In this document: piece by piece, positions 8,407 to 15,929 of the stretch
How the letters are laid out: every line of letters begins with the position of its first letter
Numbering within the stretch: position 1 is the first letter of the stretch
Assembly: GCA_018110985.1 (NCBI GenBank)
Contig: JAGAWT010000031.1
Coordinates: 24,491 to 88,490 of the forward strand
From: Oscillospiraceae bacterium
Lineage (GTDB): Bacteria > Bacillota > Clostridia > Oscillospirales > Ruminococcaceae
Length of the DNA: 64,000 nt
Direction of reading: 5' to 3'
Made by a program: the position numbers and the translations under genes
Notes under the pieces: generated by a model
The model's database searches: none
The model's input: the letters and a program-made list of their open reading frames with translations, nothing else
Told to the model about the DNA's origin: nothing

Positions 8407-8568
8407 CACGGAAATCAATTTTTAAAAATCATACCATGATATTTGTAGATTATGTAGGGTCAAACCTGTGTGTTCGCCCGCAAATCATGCAAAAAATGGC
8501 AAACGGGCGCACACATAGTTGCGTCCTACAAAATAACGCGCCTGTTATTTCAAAAATTGATTTCCGTG
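8407..8568. repeat. 162-bp nested palindromic (MITE-like) element inside the left end
   Basis: A 17-bp arm CACGGAAATCAATTTTT at 8407-8423 is repeated inverted at 8552-8568, so the left end of the mobile unit is itself a small element with two ends. Its core is a second palindrome: TGTAGG pairs with CCTACA, and TGTGTGttCGCCCG pairs with CGGGCGCACACA (about 8453-8530). It has no coding capacity. No duplication is seen next to 8568, so the internal end probably arose by insertion next to, or duplication of, the outer end. Confidence 0.75.
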
Positions 8569-8586
8569 AAGCACACGGCATACATA

Positions 8587-8615
8587 TTGACATATCGGAG
8601 GATATATGCTATAAT
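8587..8615 (+). promoter_or_regulatory. Promoter of the TetR-membrane protein operon
   Basis: TTGACA (8587-8592), 17 bp, TATAAT (8610-8615). It lies just inside the mobile unit, so the cargo brings its own promoter. Confidence 0.85.
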
Positions 8616-8633
8616 AGCTAATTATATTAGCTA
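8615..8633 (+). promoter_or_regulatory. Probable TetR operator
   Basis: Perfect 19-bp palindrome with arms TAGCTAA and TTAGCTA around a 5-bp centre. It begins at the last base of the -10 box and covers the expected transcription start. This placement is typical of autorepression by a TetR protein, here encoded 22 bp downstream. Confidence 0.7.
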
Positions 8634-8655
8634 AAAGTGTGAAAGGAGTAGCTGT

Positions 8656-9228
8656 ATGAAAGCCGGGCTGAATAAAGAGAAGATAATTGAAAAAGCGGCT
8701 GAGCTCGCGGAGAAAAACGGTCTTTCCGGTGTGTCCATGAAAGCGCTTGCTGATGAATTGGGGATAAAGCCGCCCTCGCTGTATAAACATTTCGGCGGAG
8801 GGCTGGAAGAACTTAACAAGGAACTCATGCTCTACGGCTGGAGGCTGCTTGATGGTGAGATAACAAAAGCCGTCATCGGAAAAGCAAAGGACGATGCTGT
8901 TATAGCTCTTTGCCATGCCTACCGCGGATTTGTCGTGTCTCATAAAGGGCTTTATGAAGCTATGCAGTGGTACGATATGTATCAGTCGGAGGAGCACATG
9001 CAGGCTTCCGGGGGTGCGGTAGAGATAATGTACCGTGCGCTCGGCTCGTATGATATGACAGAGGAGCAGAAGGTTCATACAGTGCGTCTTGTGAGGTCTT
9101 TCCTGCAAGGCTTTTCAACGATAGAGGTGCATATCGGGAACGCCCGCCGCGTACCGCTTGACGACTCCTTTGACTTCGCGCTGAATACTATACTGGGCGG
9201 GATAGCCGGTATGCAGAAAGACCGATAG
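8656..9228 (+). CDS. TetR/AcrR family transcriptional regulator
   Basis: A 190-aa regulator. Residues about 6-55 are a TetR helix-turn-helix (IIEKAAELAEKNG, then VSMKALADELGIKPPSLYKHF). The C-terminal ligand domain has the HKGLYEAMQW text seen in WHG-type TetR proteins. The start has a GAAAGGAG site. It is co-transcribed with the membrane protein 15 bp downstream and probably represses both through the palindrome at 8615-8633. The ligand is unknown. It is cargo of the mobile unit. Confidence 0.9.
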   Translation: MKAGLNKEKIIEKAAELAEKNGLSGVSMKALADELGIKPPSLYKHFGGGLEELNKELMLYGWRLLDGEITKAVIGKAKDDAVIALCHAYRGFVVSHKGLYEAMQWYDMYQSEEHMQASGGAVEIMYRALGSYDMTEEQKVHTVRLVRSFLQGFSTIEVHIGNARRVPLDDSFDFALNTILGGIAGMQKDR

Positions 9229-9243
9229 GGAAAGGAGCGCACT

Positions 9244-10446
9244 ATGGGAAAAGAAACTCTTGTACCGGACGAAATGCCCGAAAAGGCGCACAAAAGCATA
9301 CATAACGTGACATTCGTGTTTGTGGCGCTGATAGTCGGAGTTGCCTTGTTTTTTATCAGTCAGGCGGTATTCTACGTATTTGTTGTTGACGACGAGGAAA
9401 GAGCAGAGATGTTCTCAGGCGGCGGAAGCGACTCGTCAGTTACGCTCGATAAATACCTGGGTCACGATTACTGCGGCACTTTTTATGTATGGCTCACGGT
9501 CGGGAACAATTACGGAACTGTCGAAAACTTTGAAGCGGCAGAGAACGTGAACCGCGCCGTGGGAGGTGTCGTTGACAACACTATCGTGACCGCCGCGCCG
9601 ATACTTTTTTTCATTTGTATGTTTATTGCTTTCCGCAAAGCCGACAAAAAGCGCTTTTTCAGTCAGAGCGGATGGCAGCTCATAATGACGGCGGGGATAG
9701 CTTTGCTGATAAAAAACATCTGGACGATCATAAAGCAGATATATATTTTAAACGCCGAGCAGTCATATGTAACGGGAATATTCGAGAACCGCAGGTACTA
9801 TTTTCAGATATACCACTATCTCGGCATACCTGCGCTCGTGATCATGACGGCGCTCATCACAAGGCAGCACTCGCTGAACATTCAGAAAAGATCTGCTGAC
9901 GGCAACGCGAAGGCACTGATAGCGCTTGCCGCCGTTATGGGTATCGTTTCTGCGGGGTTCATGCTGCTGCGTTTAGTCACAAGGATATACGAGATAGTAT
10001 GTAGCAAAACGCACGATGCGATGCTCCCCTTTTACAGCGATCTTCTTACCTTCCCACGCGAGCTTGCGGAGTCTCCGGAGGTATACAGGGGACTGCTGAT
10101 ATTCAGGCTACTCAAAGATCTGCCCGTGTTCATATCCTCTACCGTGACGGTGATACTGCTGATAAAGATAATGCTCTCATCTGCAAGGAACGAGATAAAC
10201 ACGCAGGAGAATATGAAGCGGTTCAATATCTGTATGGCGGTACTTTTCATTTCCTCGTTGATATACAATATCCTCGGACTGCATGAGGTGAATGTGCTCA
10301 ATCACCATTTCAGCGGGATATACGGCTCGGTGATATATACGATAGGCTTGCGTGCTCTGTGCGACCCCACGCTGTACGCAGTGATACTCTGGTTCGTCAA
10401 GACCTTTGTAAGCATAGCGGGGAATCGTTATATTAAACAACAGTAA
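9244..10446 (+). CDS. Polytopic membrane protein, unknown family
   Basis: A 400-aa protein I do not recognise. Hydrophobic segments lie near residues 24-46, 113-130, 146-165, 187-205, 222-243, 291-312, 328-347 and 360-390, giving about eight membrane helices. An external loop near 50-110 holds a glycine-serine stretch and a DYCGTFYVW segment. No ATP-binding, transporter signature or catalytic motif is evident. It follows the TetR gene with an AAAGGAG site at 9231-9237 and is presumably what that regulator controls. Its stop codon is in frame with the transposase-like remnant after it, so the 3' flank may be inherited from the parent insertion sequence. Confidence 0.7.
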   Translation: MGKETLVPDEMPEKAHKSIHNVTFVFVALIVGVALFFISQAVFYVFVVDDEERAEMFSGGGSDSSVTLDKYLGHDYCGTFYVWLTVGNNYGTVENFEAAENVNRAVGGVVDNTIVTAAPILFFICMFIAFRKADKKRFFSQSGWQLIMTAGIALLIKNIWTIIKQIYILNAEQSYVTGIFENRRYYFQIYHYLGIPALVIMTALITRQHSLNIQKRSADGNAKALIALAAVMGIVSAGFMLLRLVTRIYEIVCSKTHDAMLPFYSDLLTFPRELAESPEVYRGLLIFRLLKDLPVFISSTVTVILLIKIMLSSARNEINTQENMKRFNICMAVLFISSLIYNILGLHEVNVLNHHFSGIYGSVIYTIGLRALCDPTLYAVILWFVKTFVSIAGNRYIKQQ

Positions 10447-10449
10447 AGT

Positions 10450-10583
10450 ATGATTAGAAAAGCTGCGATCAATCTCATCAAAAACTTCAAAAATCGCAAC
10501 AACTCTAAACTCCTATCTCAAATATCATGTTTGAGTGCCTTATGGATCCACAGATGATTATGAGGGTGATTCGTGAAAATTGA
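10450..10583 (+). pseudogene. Probable transposase C-terminal remnant, frameshifted
   Basis: Two overlapping short frames fill the space between the membrane protein and the right terminal repeat. From 10450: MIRKAAINLIKNFKNRNNSK and on to a stop near 10557. From 10527 in another frame: MFECLMDPQMIMRVIREN with its stop at 10581-10583, inside the terminal inverted repeat. The Lys/Asn-rich 'RKAAINLIKNFKN' style and a stop inside the IR recall C-termini of ISAs1/IS4-type transposases. One indel between about 10500 and 10527 would join the frames. The identification is tentative. Confidence 0.45.
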
Positions 10584-10591
10584 TTTCCGTG

Positions 10592-10601
10592 GCCCCTGCA
10601 C
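10592..10601 (+). repeat. Target-site duplication, right copy
   Basis: GCCCCTGCAC immediately outside the right terminal repeat; identical to 8397-8406. It lies 9 bp upstream of the -35 box of the nucleotidase promoter. Confidence 0.85.
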
Positions 10602-10610
10602 AAATAATAA

Positions 10611-10639
10611 TTGACTATTTTCCCCGCTTATGTTAAAAT
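10611..10639 (+). promoter_or_regulatory. Promoter of the 5'-nucleotidase gene
   Basis: TTGACT (10611-10616), 17 bp, TAAAAT (10634-10639), 33 bp before the start at 10673. The mobile unit ends 10 bp before the right target duplication does, so the core promoter is intact but its upstream region has been replaced. Confidence 0.7.
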
Positions 10640-10672
10640 TTGAACAGCGATCTCATGAAAGGCGGTATACGG

Positions 10673-12565
10673 ATGAAAGCAAAAAAAGCATTGGCGGCGC
10701 TGACAGGTGCAGTGCTTGCTCTCGGTCTCCGGGGCTATGTGCCCGCAGGTGCCGAAGCGGAAAAGAACAGGGAGGATATAGTCATCCTCTACACAAACGA
10801 TATACACTGCGGTGTGGATATGGGCATAGGCATCGACGGCCTTGCCCTGTACAAGAGGGAGATGCAGGCAGAGTACGAAAATGTCCTGCTGGCAGATGCG
10901 GGCGATGCCATACAGGGAATGCCCGTTGGCACCCTTTCAAAGGGGAAGTACGTCACAGAACTGATGAATGCCGTGGGCTACGATGCGGCAGTGCCGGGGA
11001 ACCACGAATTCGACTATGGCATGGATGTATTCATGGAAAGGGCTGATGAGCTGTCCTGCGGCTATATCTGCTGCAATTTCAGCGGCATTGACGGAGACCC
11101 TGTATTTGAGCCCTACACCATAGTGGAGGCAGGAGACAGGAAAGTTGGCTTTGTGGGGGTCACCACTCCCGAGACCCGCTACTACTCCACTCCCGTCTTC
11201 TTTCAGGACGAAAACGGGGAGTTTATCTATTCTTTCGGGGAGACGACCCTGACGGACACCATACAGCAGAATGTGAACGCTGTCCGTGAAGAGGGTGCGG
11301 ATGTGGTGATACTGCTGGGGCACCTTGGAATAAAAGGCACAACGGAGGGCTGGAAGTCTGTGGATGTGGCAGAGAACACCTACGGCATAGATGCCATCAT
11401 AGACGCTCACTCCCATGAGGTGACAGAGCGCCTTGAAGTGAAAAACTCAAAGGGTGAGAAGGTGGTCATCACCCAGACGGGCACAAAGCTCGGAAATGTG
11501 GGGAAAATGGTGATAGAAGAGGACGGCAGCATCAGCACGGAGCTCATATCCGAGGTGCCCGCTCCCCTTGATGAGTACGGCTTTGCAGAGGATTCATGGA
11601 CCGTTGCCGGGGACAGAGGGGAGATATTCGTTGACAGCAGCGTGAACGAAAAGCTGGAGCAGATAAACTCCGATCTCTACGAGATCACGGGCAGGAAGAT
11701 AGGCGAAACATCCTTCAAGCTGGCAGCGACCGAGGAAGGCTCCGATATACGCCTTCCCAGAGTGGGAGAGACCAATCTGGGAGACCTTTGTGCGGATGCG
11801 TACAGATTCGCCGTGAAAGCAGATGCGGCCATAGTAAACGGCGGCGGCATCCGTGCGGATATACTCCCCGGTGACATGACCTACCGTGATCTGCTGAGCG
11901 TATACCCTTTCAACAATATGGTCTGCATGGCAGAGGTGAGCGGTCAGCAGATACTTGATATGCTGGAGCTGGGGGCAAAGAACTATCCGGAGGAAGACGG
12001 CTCCTTCTGCCAGGTGTCGGGCATAGAGTACACCATAGACGGCAGTGCGGCGAGCAGCGTAAAGGTCGGCGAAACCGGCGCCTTTGCAGGCGTGGAGGGC
12101 GAATACAGGGTAAGGGATGTGTACATAGGCGGAGAGCCTCTTGATACAGAAAAGACCTATACTCTTGCCGCTCACGACTATTTTCTGAAAAACGGCGGGG
12201 ACAACTACATTTTCAGCGGGAAGTGCAGGATGATCACCGACAGCATAATGAGCGATGCGGATTGTCTTGCCATGTATATCTCGGAGGAGCTGGGGGGCAT
12301 TATCCCCGAAGAATACAGCGACCCCATGGGTCAGGGGCGCATAAAAGTCCTGTCGGAGGCTGATGATAAGGCTCCCGACGTATCCACTGAAAACTCGGAA
12401 ACTGTGACACAGGCGCCGGAAGCTGCACTGACGCCCGCAGGTGACGCTCCCGAGGCAGCAGGACCGGTACCGGCTCCGCCTACGGGAAATGACAGCTCCG
12501 CCCCCGCAGCTGCGGTCATATCCTTTATTGCAGCCATTGCTGCTCTAAGACCAAGGAAAAGGTAA
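10673..12565 (+). CDS. Secreted 5'-nucleotidase / metallophosphatase, membrane-anchored
   Basis: UshA-type bifunctional 5'-nucleotidase, 630 aa from the ATG at 10673, chosen because AAAGGCGG lies just upstream and a signal peptide starts there (MKAKKALAALTGAVLALGL). The N-terminal metallophosphatase domain shows ILYTNDIHCG, LLADAGDAIQG and PGNHEFDYG. The C-terminal substrate domain shows NGGGIRADILPGDMTYRDLL and the LKNGGDNY text. A Thr/Pro/Ala-rich linker precedes a last hydrophobic segment and an RPRKR tail; no LPxTG is visible. It would release phosphate and nucleosides from extracellular nucleotides. Confidence 0.92.
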   Translation: MKAKKALAALTGAVLALGLRGYVPAGAEAEKNREDIVILYTNDIHCGVDMGIGIDGLALYKREMQAEYENVLLADAGDAIQGMPVGTLSKGKYVTELMNAVGYDAAVPGNHEFDYGMDVFMERADELSCGYICCNFSGIDGDPVFEPYTIVEAGDRKVGFVGVTTPETRYYSTPVFFQDENGEFIYSFGETTLTDTIQQNVNAVREEGADVVILLGHLGIKGTTEGWKSVDVAENTYGIDAIIDAHSHEVTERLEVKNSKGEKVVITQTGTKLGNVGKMVIEEDGSISTELISEVPAPLDEYGFAEDSWTVAGDRGEIFVDSSVNEKLEQINSDLYEITGRKIGETSFKLAATEEGSDIRLPRVGETNLGDLCADAYRFAVKADAAIVNGGGIRADILPGDMTYRDLLSVYPFNNMVCMAEVSGQQILDMLELGAKNYPEEDGSFCQVSGIEYTIDGSAASSVKVGETGAFAGVEGEYRVRDVYIGGEPLDTEKTYTLAAHDYFLKNGGDNYIFSGKCRMITDSIMSDADCLAMYISEELGGIIPEEYSDPMGQGRIKVLSEADDKAPDVSTENSETVTQAPEAALTPAGDAPEAAGPVPAPPTGNDSSAPAAAVISFIAAIAALRPRKR

Positions 12566-12588
12566 GAAACGACCTTTCCCATAATAAT

Positions 12589-12632
12589 ATCCCCTCAGAG
12601 CTCACACTTTTTTGTGTCTGCTCTGAGGGGAT
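12589..12632. terminator. Shared hairpin between convergent genes
   Basis: Inverted repeat CCCCTCAGAG/CTCTGAGGGG (12591-12600 and 12621-12630), extended by AT pairs, between the 3' ends of the nucleotidase gene and the gene on the other strand. The U-run is weak on both strands, so efficiency is uncertain. Confidence 0.55.
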
Positions 12633-12667
12633 CATCTTACCCTGCGGTCAGATATCAGTATTACGGC

Positions 12668-13378
12668 TCAGGCTCTCAGGGAATTTATTATCCCGAAGGC
12701 AAGCTCCTCTGAAGGCTCATTGCCGGAGATGTATATAGTGGTGCCCCTGTTGAGATCCTTCATGTCATAGACCGAGACGGCATACATGAATCTGTCATCG
12801 GACTCGATAAAGGAGGTCACAAAGCCCTTGCAGGTGTCATTTTCAAAGTGGCAGACCGTCTTTTCGTTGCCAATGAACAGCCCCGATCTCATCAGCAGGG
12901 TGGTCTGATAGATGCTCACCTCTTCACGGGAAAACATATTGCATTTTTTTGGGTCCAGAGAATACATGAATTCCATTGCTCCGTAAGCGTTATCCACGCC
13001 TACCTTTTTACCTCTGCTGCCGTTTTCAGCCATATTGATGCCCGCTAAGGCGTTGGTGCTGAGCTGCACAAGGAAATCGGACCTGGAATCGCCGTCGGTG
13101 TCCATGACATACCTCACGGAACCCGCATCCTTATCCTCTCCCTTTTTCAGCTTCATTTCCGCAGGCACATCCATTTCAAAGCCCTCATGCTCCAGAGTTA
13201 TGCTTTTTTCGGGTACGCTGCTGTCCTTATGCGCCCATTCGGTGTAGTCTATCTTTGACCTCCCCGATGCCAGCAGCAGGCCTATATACCCGGGAACGCC
13301 TGTATACACGCACAAAATGCCTCCCACAACAGCCAGTATTATCACGGCTGCTGCTATTACCTTCAAAGCCTTGTTCAT
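12668..13378 (-). CDS. Membrane-anchored exported protein, unknown
   Basis: A 236-aa protein from the ATG at 13378, which follows a GGAGGAG site (an in-frame ATG at 13399 would include the site itself). Residues about 5-28 form an uncleaved signal or membrane helix (VIAAAVIILAVVGGILCVYTG). The rest is soluble and beta-rich with no motif I recognise. It is monocistronic, converges on the nucleotidase gene and is divergent from the NfeD operon. Confidence 0.65.
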   Translation of the reverse strand: MNKALKVIAAAVIILAVVGGILCVYTGVPGYIGLLLASGRSKIDYTEWAHKDSSVPEKSITLEHEGFEMDVPAEMKLKKGEDKDAGSVRYVMDTDGDSRSDFLVQLSTNALAGINMAENGSRGKKVGVDNAYGAMEFMYSLDPKKCNMFSREEVSIYQTTLLMRSGLFIGNEKTVCHFENDTCKGFVTSFIESDDRFMYAVSVYDMKDLNRGTTIYISGNEPSEELAFGIINSLRA

Positions 13379-13449
13379 TTTATCTCCTCCGTGAACCATA
13401 AAGTATTTACCTTATGGATAACATGATAACACATTATCCTTAGTACATC

Positions 13450-13477
13450 TTTAGAGAAAGATTAGAATTAGCTTAAA
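13450..13477 (+). promoter_or_regulatory. Direct-repeat boxes upstream of the NfeD promoter
   Basis: TTTAGA (13450), ATTAGA (13461) and CTTAAA (13472) repeat with an exact 11-bp period. They start 43, 32 and 21 bp before the -35 hexamer. The same boxes occur before two other operons (33911 and 49687). The arrangement fits binding by an OmpR/PhoP-type response regulator. Confidence 0.55.
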
Positions 13478-13492
13478 AATCGCAGCAAACCC

Positions 13493-13521
13493 TTGTAATG
13501 CTTTTCAATTTGTGCTATCAT
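13493..13521 (+). promoter_or_regulatory. Promoter of the NfeD-slipin operon
   Basis: TTGTAA (13493-13498), 17 bp, TATCAT (13516-13521). Both hexamers are sub-consensus, which fits a promoter that needs the activator-type boxes just upstream. Confidence 0.6.
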
Positions 13522-13565
13522 CATAACACAGAGAAAAACAGCACGAGCATAAAGAGGTGAAGTTT

Positions 13566-14000
13566 ATGGATATGGTACTTTGGATAGTCGTTCTTATAGT
13601 GGCTACGATAGCCGAGGCAGTGACCACCGCACTGGTGTCCATATGGTTCTGCGTGGGGGCTGTGGCTGCGGCAGTGGCTGCAGGTCTCGGAGTCCCGGTC
13701 TTCTTCCAGCTTCTGATATTCGTGGGCGTTTCCGCACTGACCCTCCTCATAACAAGGCCGCTGGTAGGGAAAATGCTCCCGAAAGGAGACCACGCTGCCA
13801 CCAACGGAGAGGATGATGTGGGAAAGCACGCAATAGTAGTAGAGGACATAAACGAAAGGAGCGGCACAGGAAGAGTGAAGCTGGGCGACGTGGATTGGGC
13901 AGCCGTAAGTGAGAACGGTTCGGTCCTTTCAAAGGGCTCAATGGTGGAAATAGTTTCAAAGGGTGCGGCAGTGCTCACTGTACGTCCCATAGATCGCTGA
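13566..14000 (+). CDS. NfeD-like membrane protein
   Basis: Short NfeD protein of 144 aa. It has two to three membrane helices (residues about 4-24, 27-44 and 46-66) and a C-terminal OB-fold domain (about 85-144) containing GRVKLGDVDWAA, the usual NfeD signature. The ATG at 13566 has an AGAGGTGA site; a GTG three codons earlier lies inside that site. NfeD proteins pair with SPFH/slipin proteins, and the slipin gene follows after 19 bp. The pair is thought to organise membrane microdomains, often under envelope stress. Confidence 0.9.
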   Translation: MDMVLWIVVLIVATIAEAVTTALVSIWFCVGAVAAAVAAGLGVPVFFQLLIFVGVSALTLLITRPLVGKMLPKGDHAATNGEDDVGKHAIVVEDINERSGTGRVKLGDVDWAAVSENGSVLSKGSMVEIVSKGAAVLTVRPIDR

Positions 14001-14019
14001 AAAGCACAGGGAGGATATT

Positions 14020-14985
14020 ATGGAATACTTAGGGATAATACTTATAATCGTACTTCTGGTGGTATTTATATCGGGAATAAAGATCGTGCCTCAGGCGCAG
14101 ATCTATGTTGTGGAGAGGTTCGGCACCTTCAAGGCAGACCTTCACACAGGCCCCCATTACCTTATACCCCTTATCGACAAGGTGGTAAAGAAGGTATCCA
14201 TAAAGGAACAGGTAGTGGATTTCAAGCCTCAGCCCGTTATCACCAAGGATAATGTTACCATGCAGATAGACACGGTGGTATTCTTCACCGTTACCGATGC
14301 AAAGCTCTACACCTACGGCATAGAGAGACCCCTCTCCGCCATAGAGAACCTTTGCGCCACCACACTGAGAAATATAATCGGTGAGCTGGAGCTGGACTCC
14401 ACTCTTACTTCAAGAGATGTGATAAACTCCAAGATCACTGCTTCTCTCGACCAGGCGACCGACAAGTGGGGCATAAAGGTCAGCAGAGTTGAGCTCAAAA
14501 ACATCATCCCGCCCAGAGAGATACAGGACGCCATGGAGAAGCAGATGAAGGCAGAGCGTGAGCGCCGTGAGAAGATACTCCAGGCAGAGGGTGAAAAGAA
14601 GTCCCAGATACTTGTGGCAGAGGGTGAAAAGGAGTCCAAGATACTCCGTGCCGAGGCTGAAAAGCAGGCTGCCATACTTAAAGCAGAGGCCGAAAAGCAG
14701 GCAATGATCCTTCGTGCGGACGCCGTGCGCCAGCAGAAGATACTTGAAGCAGAGGGTGAAGCAGAGTCCATCAGAAACGTTCAGCAAGCCCTTGCAGATA
14801 CCATCGTACAGCTCAATCAGGCTAATCCTACCCAGAATGTCATCGCTATAAAGAGCCTTGAAGCATTCCAGAAGGCAGCCGACGGCAAGGCTACAAAGAT
14901 AATCATCCCCTCGGAGATACAGTCTCTTGCAAGCCTTACAGCATCTCTCAAAGAGATAGCCTCCAACACAGACAACACGAACTGA
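14020..14985 (+). CDS. Slipin/stomatin (SPFH domain) protein
   Basis: SPFH-family protein, 321 aa: one N-terminal membrane helix (about 4-23), an SPFH domain (about 25-190, with VVERFGTF and the LRNIIGELELD stretch), then a long Ala/Glu/Lys coiled coil (about 175-265). The coil is built of near-repeats such as AEKQAAILKAEAEKQAMIL. Family members oligomerise as rings on the inner face of the membrane. Operon partner of the upstream NfeD gene. A strong terminator follows. Confidence 0.95.
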   Translation: MEYLGIILIIVLLVVFISGIKIVPQAQIYVVERFGTFKADLHTGPHYLIPLIDKVVKKVSIKEQVVDFKPQPVITKDNVTMQIDTVVFFTVTDAKLYTYGIERPLSAIENLCATTLRNIIGELELDSTLTSRDVINSKITASLDQATDKWGIKVSRVELKNIIPPREIQDAMEKQMKAERERREKILQAEGEKKSQILVAEGEKESKILRAEAEKQAAILKAEAEKQAMILRADAVRQQKILEAEGEAESIRNVQQALADTIVQLNQANPTQNVIAIKSLEAFQKAADGKATKIIIPSEIQSLASLTASLKEIASNTDNTN

Positions 14986-15003
14986 TCGTTCTTCGCTGAG
15001 ATC

Positions 15004-15046
15004 GACCCGCAGCAAGCACAGGCTTGTTGCGGGTCGTTTTCGTTTT
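15004..15046 (+). terminator. Rho-independent terminator after the slipin gene
   Basis: GACCCGCAgCAAGC pairs with GCTTGtTGCGGGTC around an ACAG loop, followed by GTTTTCGTTTT. It ends exactly where IR105 copy 1 begins, so copy 1 lies outside the slipin transcript if termination is efficient. Confidence 0.85.
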
Positions 15047-15151
15047 ATACTGATTTCTGACCGATGTATAGACAAGAAACAAGCCGCAAATGCTTGAATA
15101 TAAGGGATTTGAGGCTTGGAGATCGTCTATACATCGAGGAAGGATCAGTAT
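15047..15151 (+). repeat. IR105 dispersed palindromic repeat, copy 1 (forward)
   Basis: 105-bp element with ends ATACTGAT/ATCAGTAT. Inside is a perfect 12-bp arm CGATGTATAGAC/GTCTATACATCG, and then an inner stem AAGCCgCAAAT/ATTTGaGGCTT. The three nested stems are separated by internal loops (TTCTGAC against GAGGAAGG; AAGAAAC against GGAGATC). The termini contain TA, so a TA target duplication is possible. It lies between convergent genes. Six copies of the same length occur in the window. Confidence 0.9.
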
Positions 15152-15193
15152 TATGTGGGGGCAGGATACCGCCATCCTGCTTGTCATCCTCTG

Positions 15194-15886
15194 TCAGGGT
15201 ATCGCAAAGACTATTTCCGCAGAGCAGCCGCCGGTAAGGTCGTTTATGGCACGCTCGAACATGGGCAGCACCTCGTCACGCCTGTTGCCGAAGGCACCGC
15301 AGCCGTAAGCACCCAGTATGAGCATTTCCGGCTCCTTTGTCACCGCAAAGGAGATGATCTTGCGTATGCGCTGCTCCATTATCTCGTTTGCGTGCTTGTG
15401 GGAGATAAGGGATGCATAGCGGTTCACCGCTGCGGATGTGATAAAAGATGTCCGTATGGGGTCATCAAGCCGCACAAAGCTGTCATCCCTTATGACCGGC
15501 ACATTGGATGAGTATATAAAATTATCCCTGCCCCCTGCCGTATAGCGGGGGATATTATCCCTGTAATAGGCGGTCTCCGTGCTGATGGTGTAGTACAGCC
15601 CGGAGGCTCTGCAAATAGACTCCTCCTGTGCCCTGGCACCCATGATGTAGCCGCCGCCCGCATGGACGGGATTGGCAAAATTCAGAGAAAGGCAGTTTTT
15701 GTCCCTGTTTGCGATGATACAGCCGATAGTGGTGAGCTTAACGGTATGCTCGTCCACACGGTACCTGTCACTACGCTTTTCTCCCTTTATGTCAAAGTCG
15801 GGATAGTATTCGGAGGTCTGCCCCTCAAAGGCGCCCTCCTCAAACAGTCTGTCATTTTCTTGCTTTATCTTTATCTCGGTTATCAC
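15194..15886 (-). CDS. PARG-like macrodomain protein (TIGR02452 family)
   Basis: A 230-aa protein with the bacterial-type poly(ADP-ribose) glycohydrolase signature: GGGYIMGARAQEE (about residues 97-109) matches the GGG...QEE catalytic loop. LNFANPVHAGGG and LGAYGCGAFGN frame the ADP-ribose pocket as in the macrodomain fold. The expected activity is removal of ADP-ribose polymers or related adducts, possibly in NAD turnover. It is monocistronic, with no toxin or ADP-ribosyltransferase beside it. Confidence 0.88.
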   Translation of the reverse strand: MITEIKIKQENDRLFEEGAFEGQTSEYYPDFDIKGEKRSDRYRVDEHTVKLTTIGCIIANRDKNCLSLNFANPVHAGGGYIMGARAQEESICRASGLYYTISTETAYYRDNIPRYTAGGRDNFIYSSNVPVIRDDSFVRLDDPIRTSFITSAAVNRYASLISHKHANEIMEQRIRKIISFAVTKEPEMLILGAYGCGAFGNRRDEVLPMFERAINDLTGGCSAEIVFAIP

Positions 15887-15929
15887 TGCGGATCACCTCT
15901 CTGTATTTCATACGGACAGCATCATACCG

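Larger units (their letters stand above)
8407..10591. mobile_element. Transposon-like unit with cargo, 10-bp target duplication
   Basis: The ends are perfect 16-bp terminal inverted repeats, CACGGAAATCAATTTT at 8407 and its complement ending at 10591. The unit is bracketed by the direct repeat GCCCCTGCAC at 8397-8406 and 10592-10601, a clean 10-bp target duplication. Inside are a TetR regulator, a polytopic membrane protein and, next to the right end, a short piece that resembles a transposase C-terminus. No complete transposase is present, so the unit would need one in trans. The 10-bp duplication suits the ISAs1 family (8-10 bp), but that is inference. It separates two promoters facing away from each other. 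Confidence 0.85.

Noticed and set aside
15047..15151. IR105 as a plain terminator family
   Set aside because: The elements lack a T-run, copy 1 lies after a genuine terminator, and copy 3 lies in a 5' leader.
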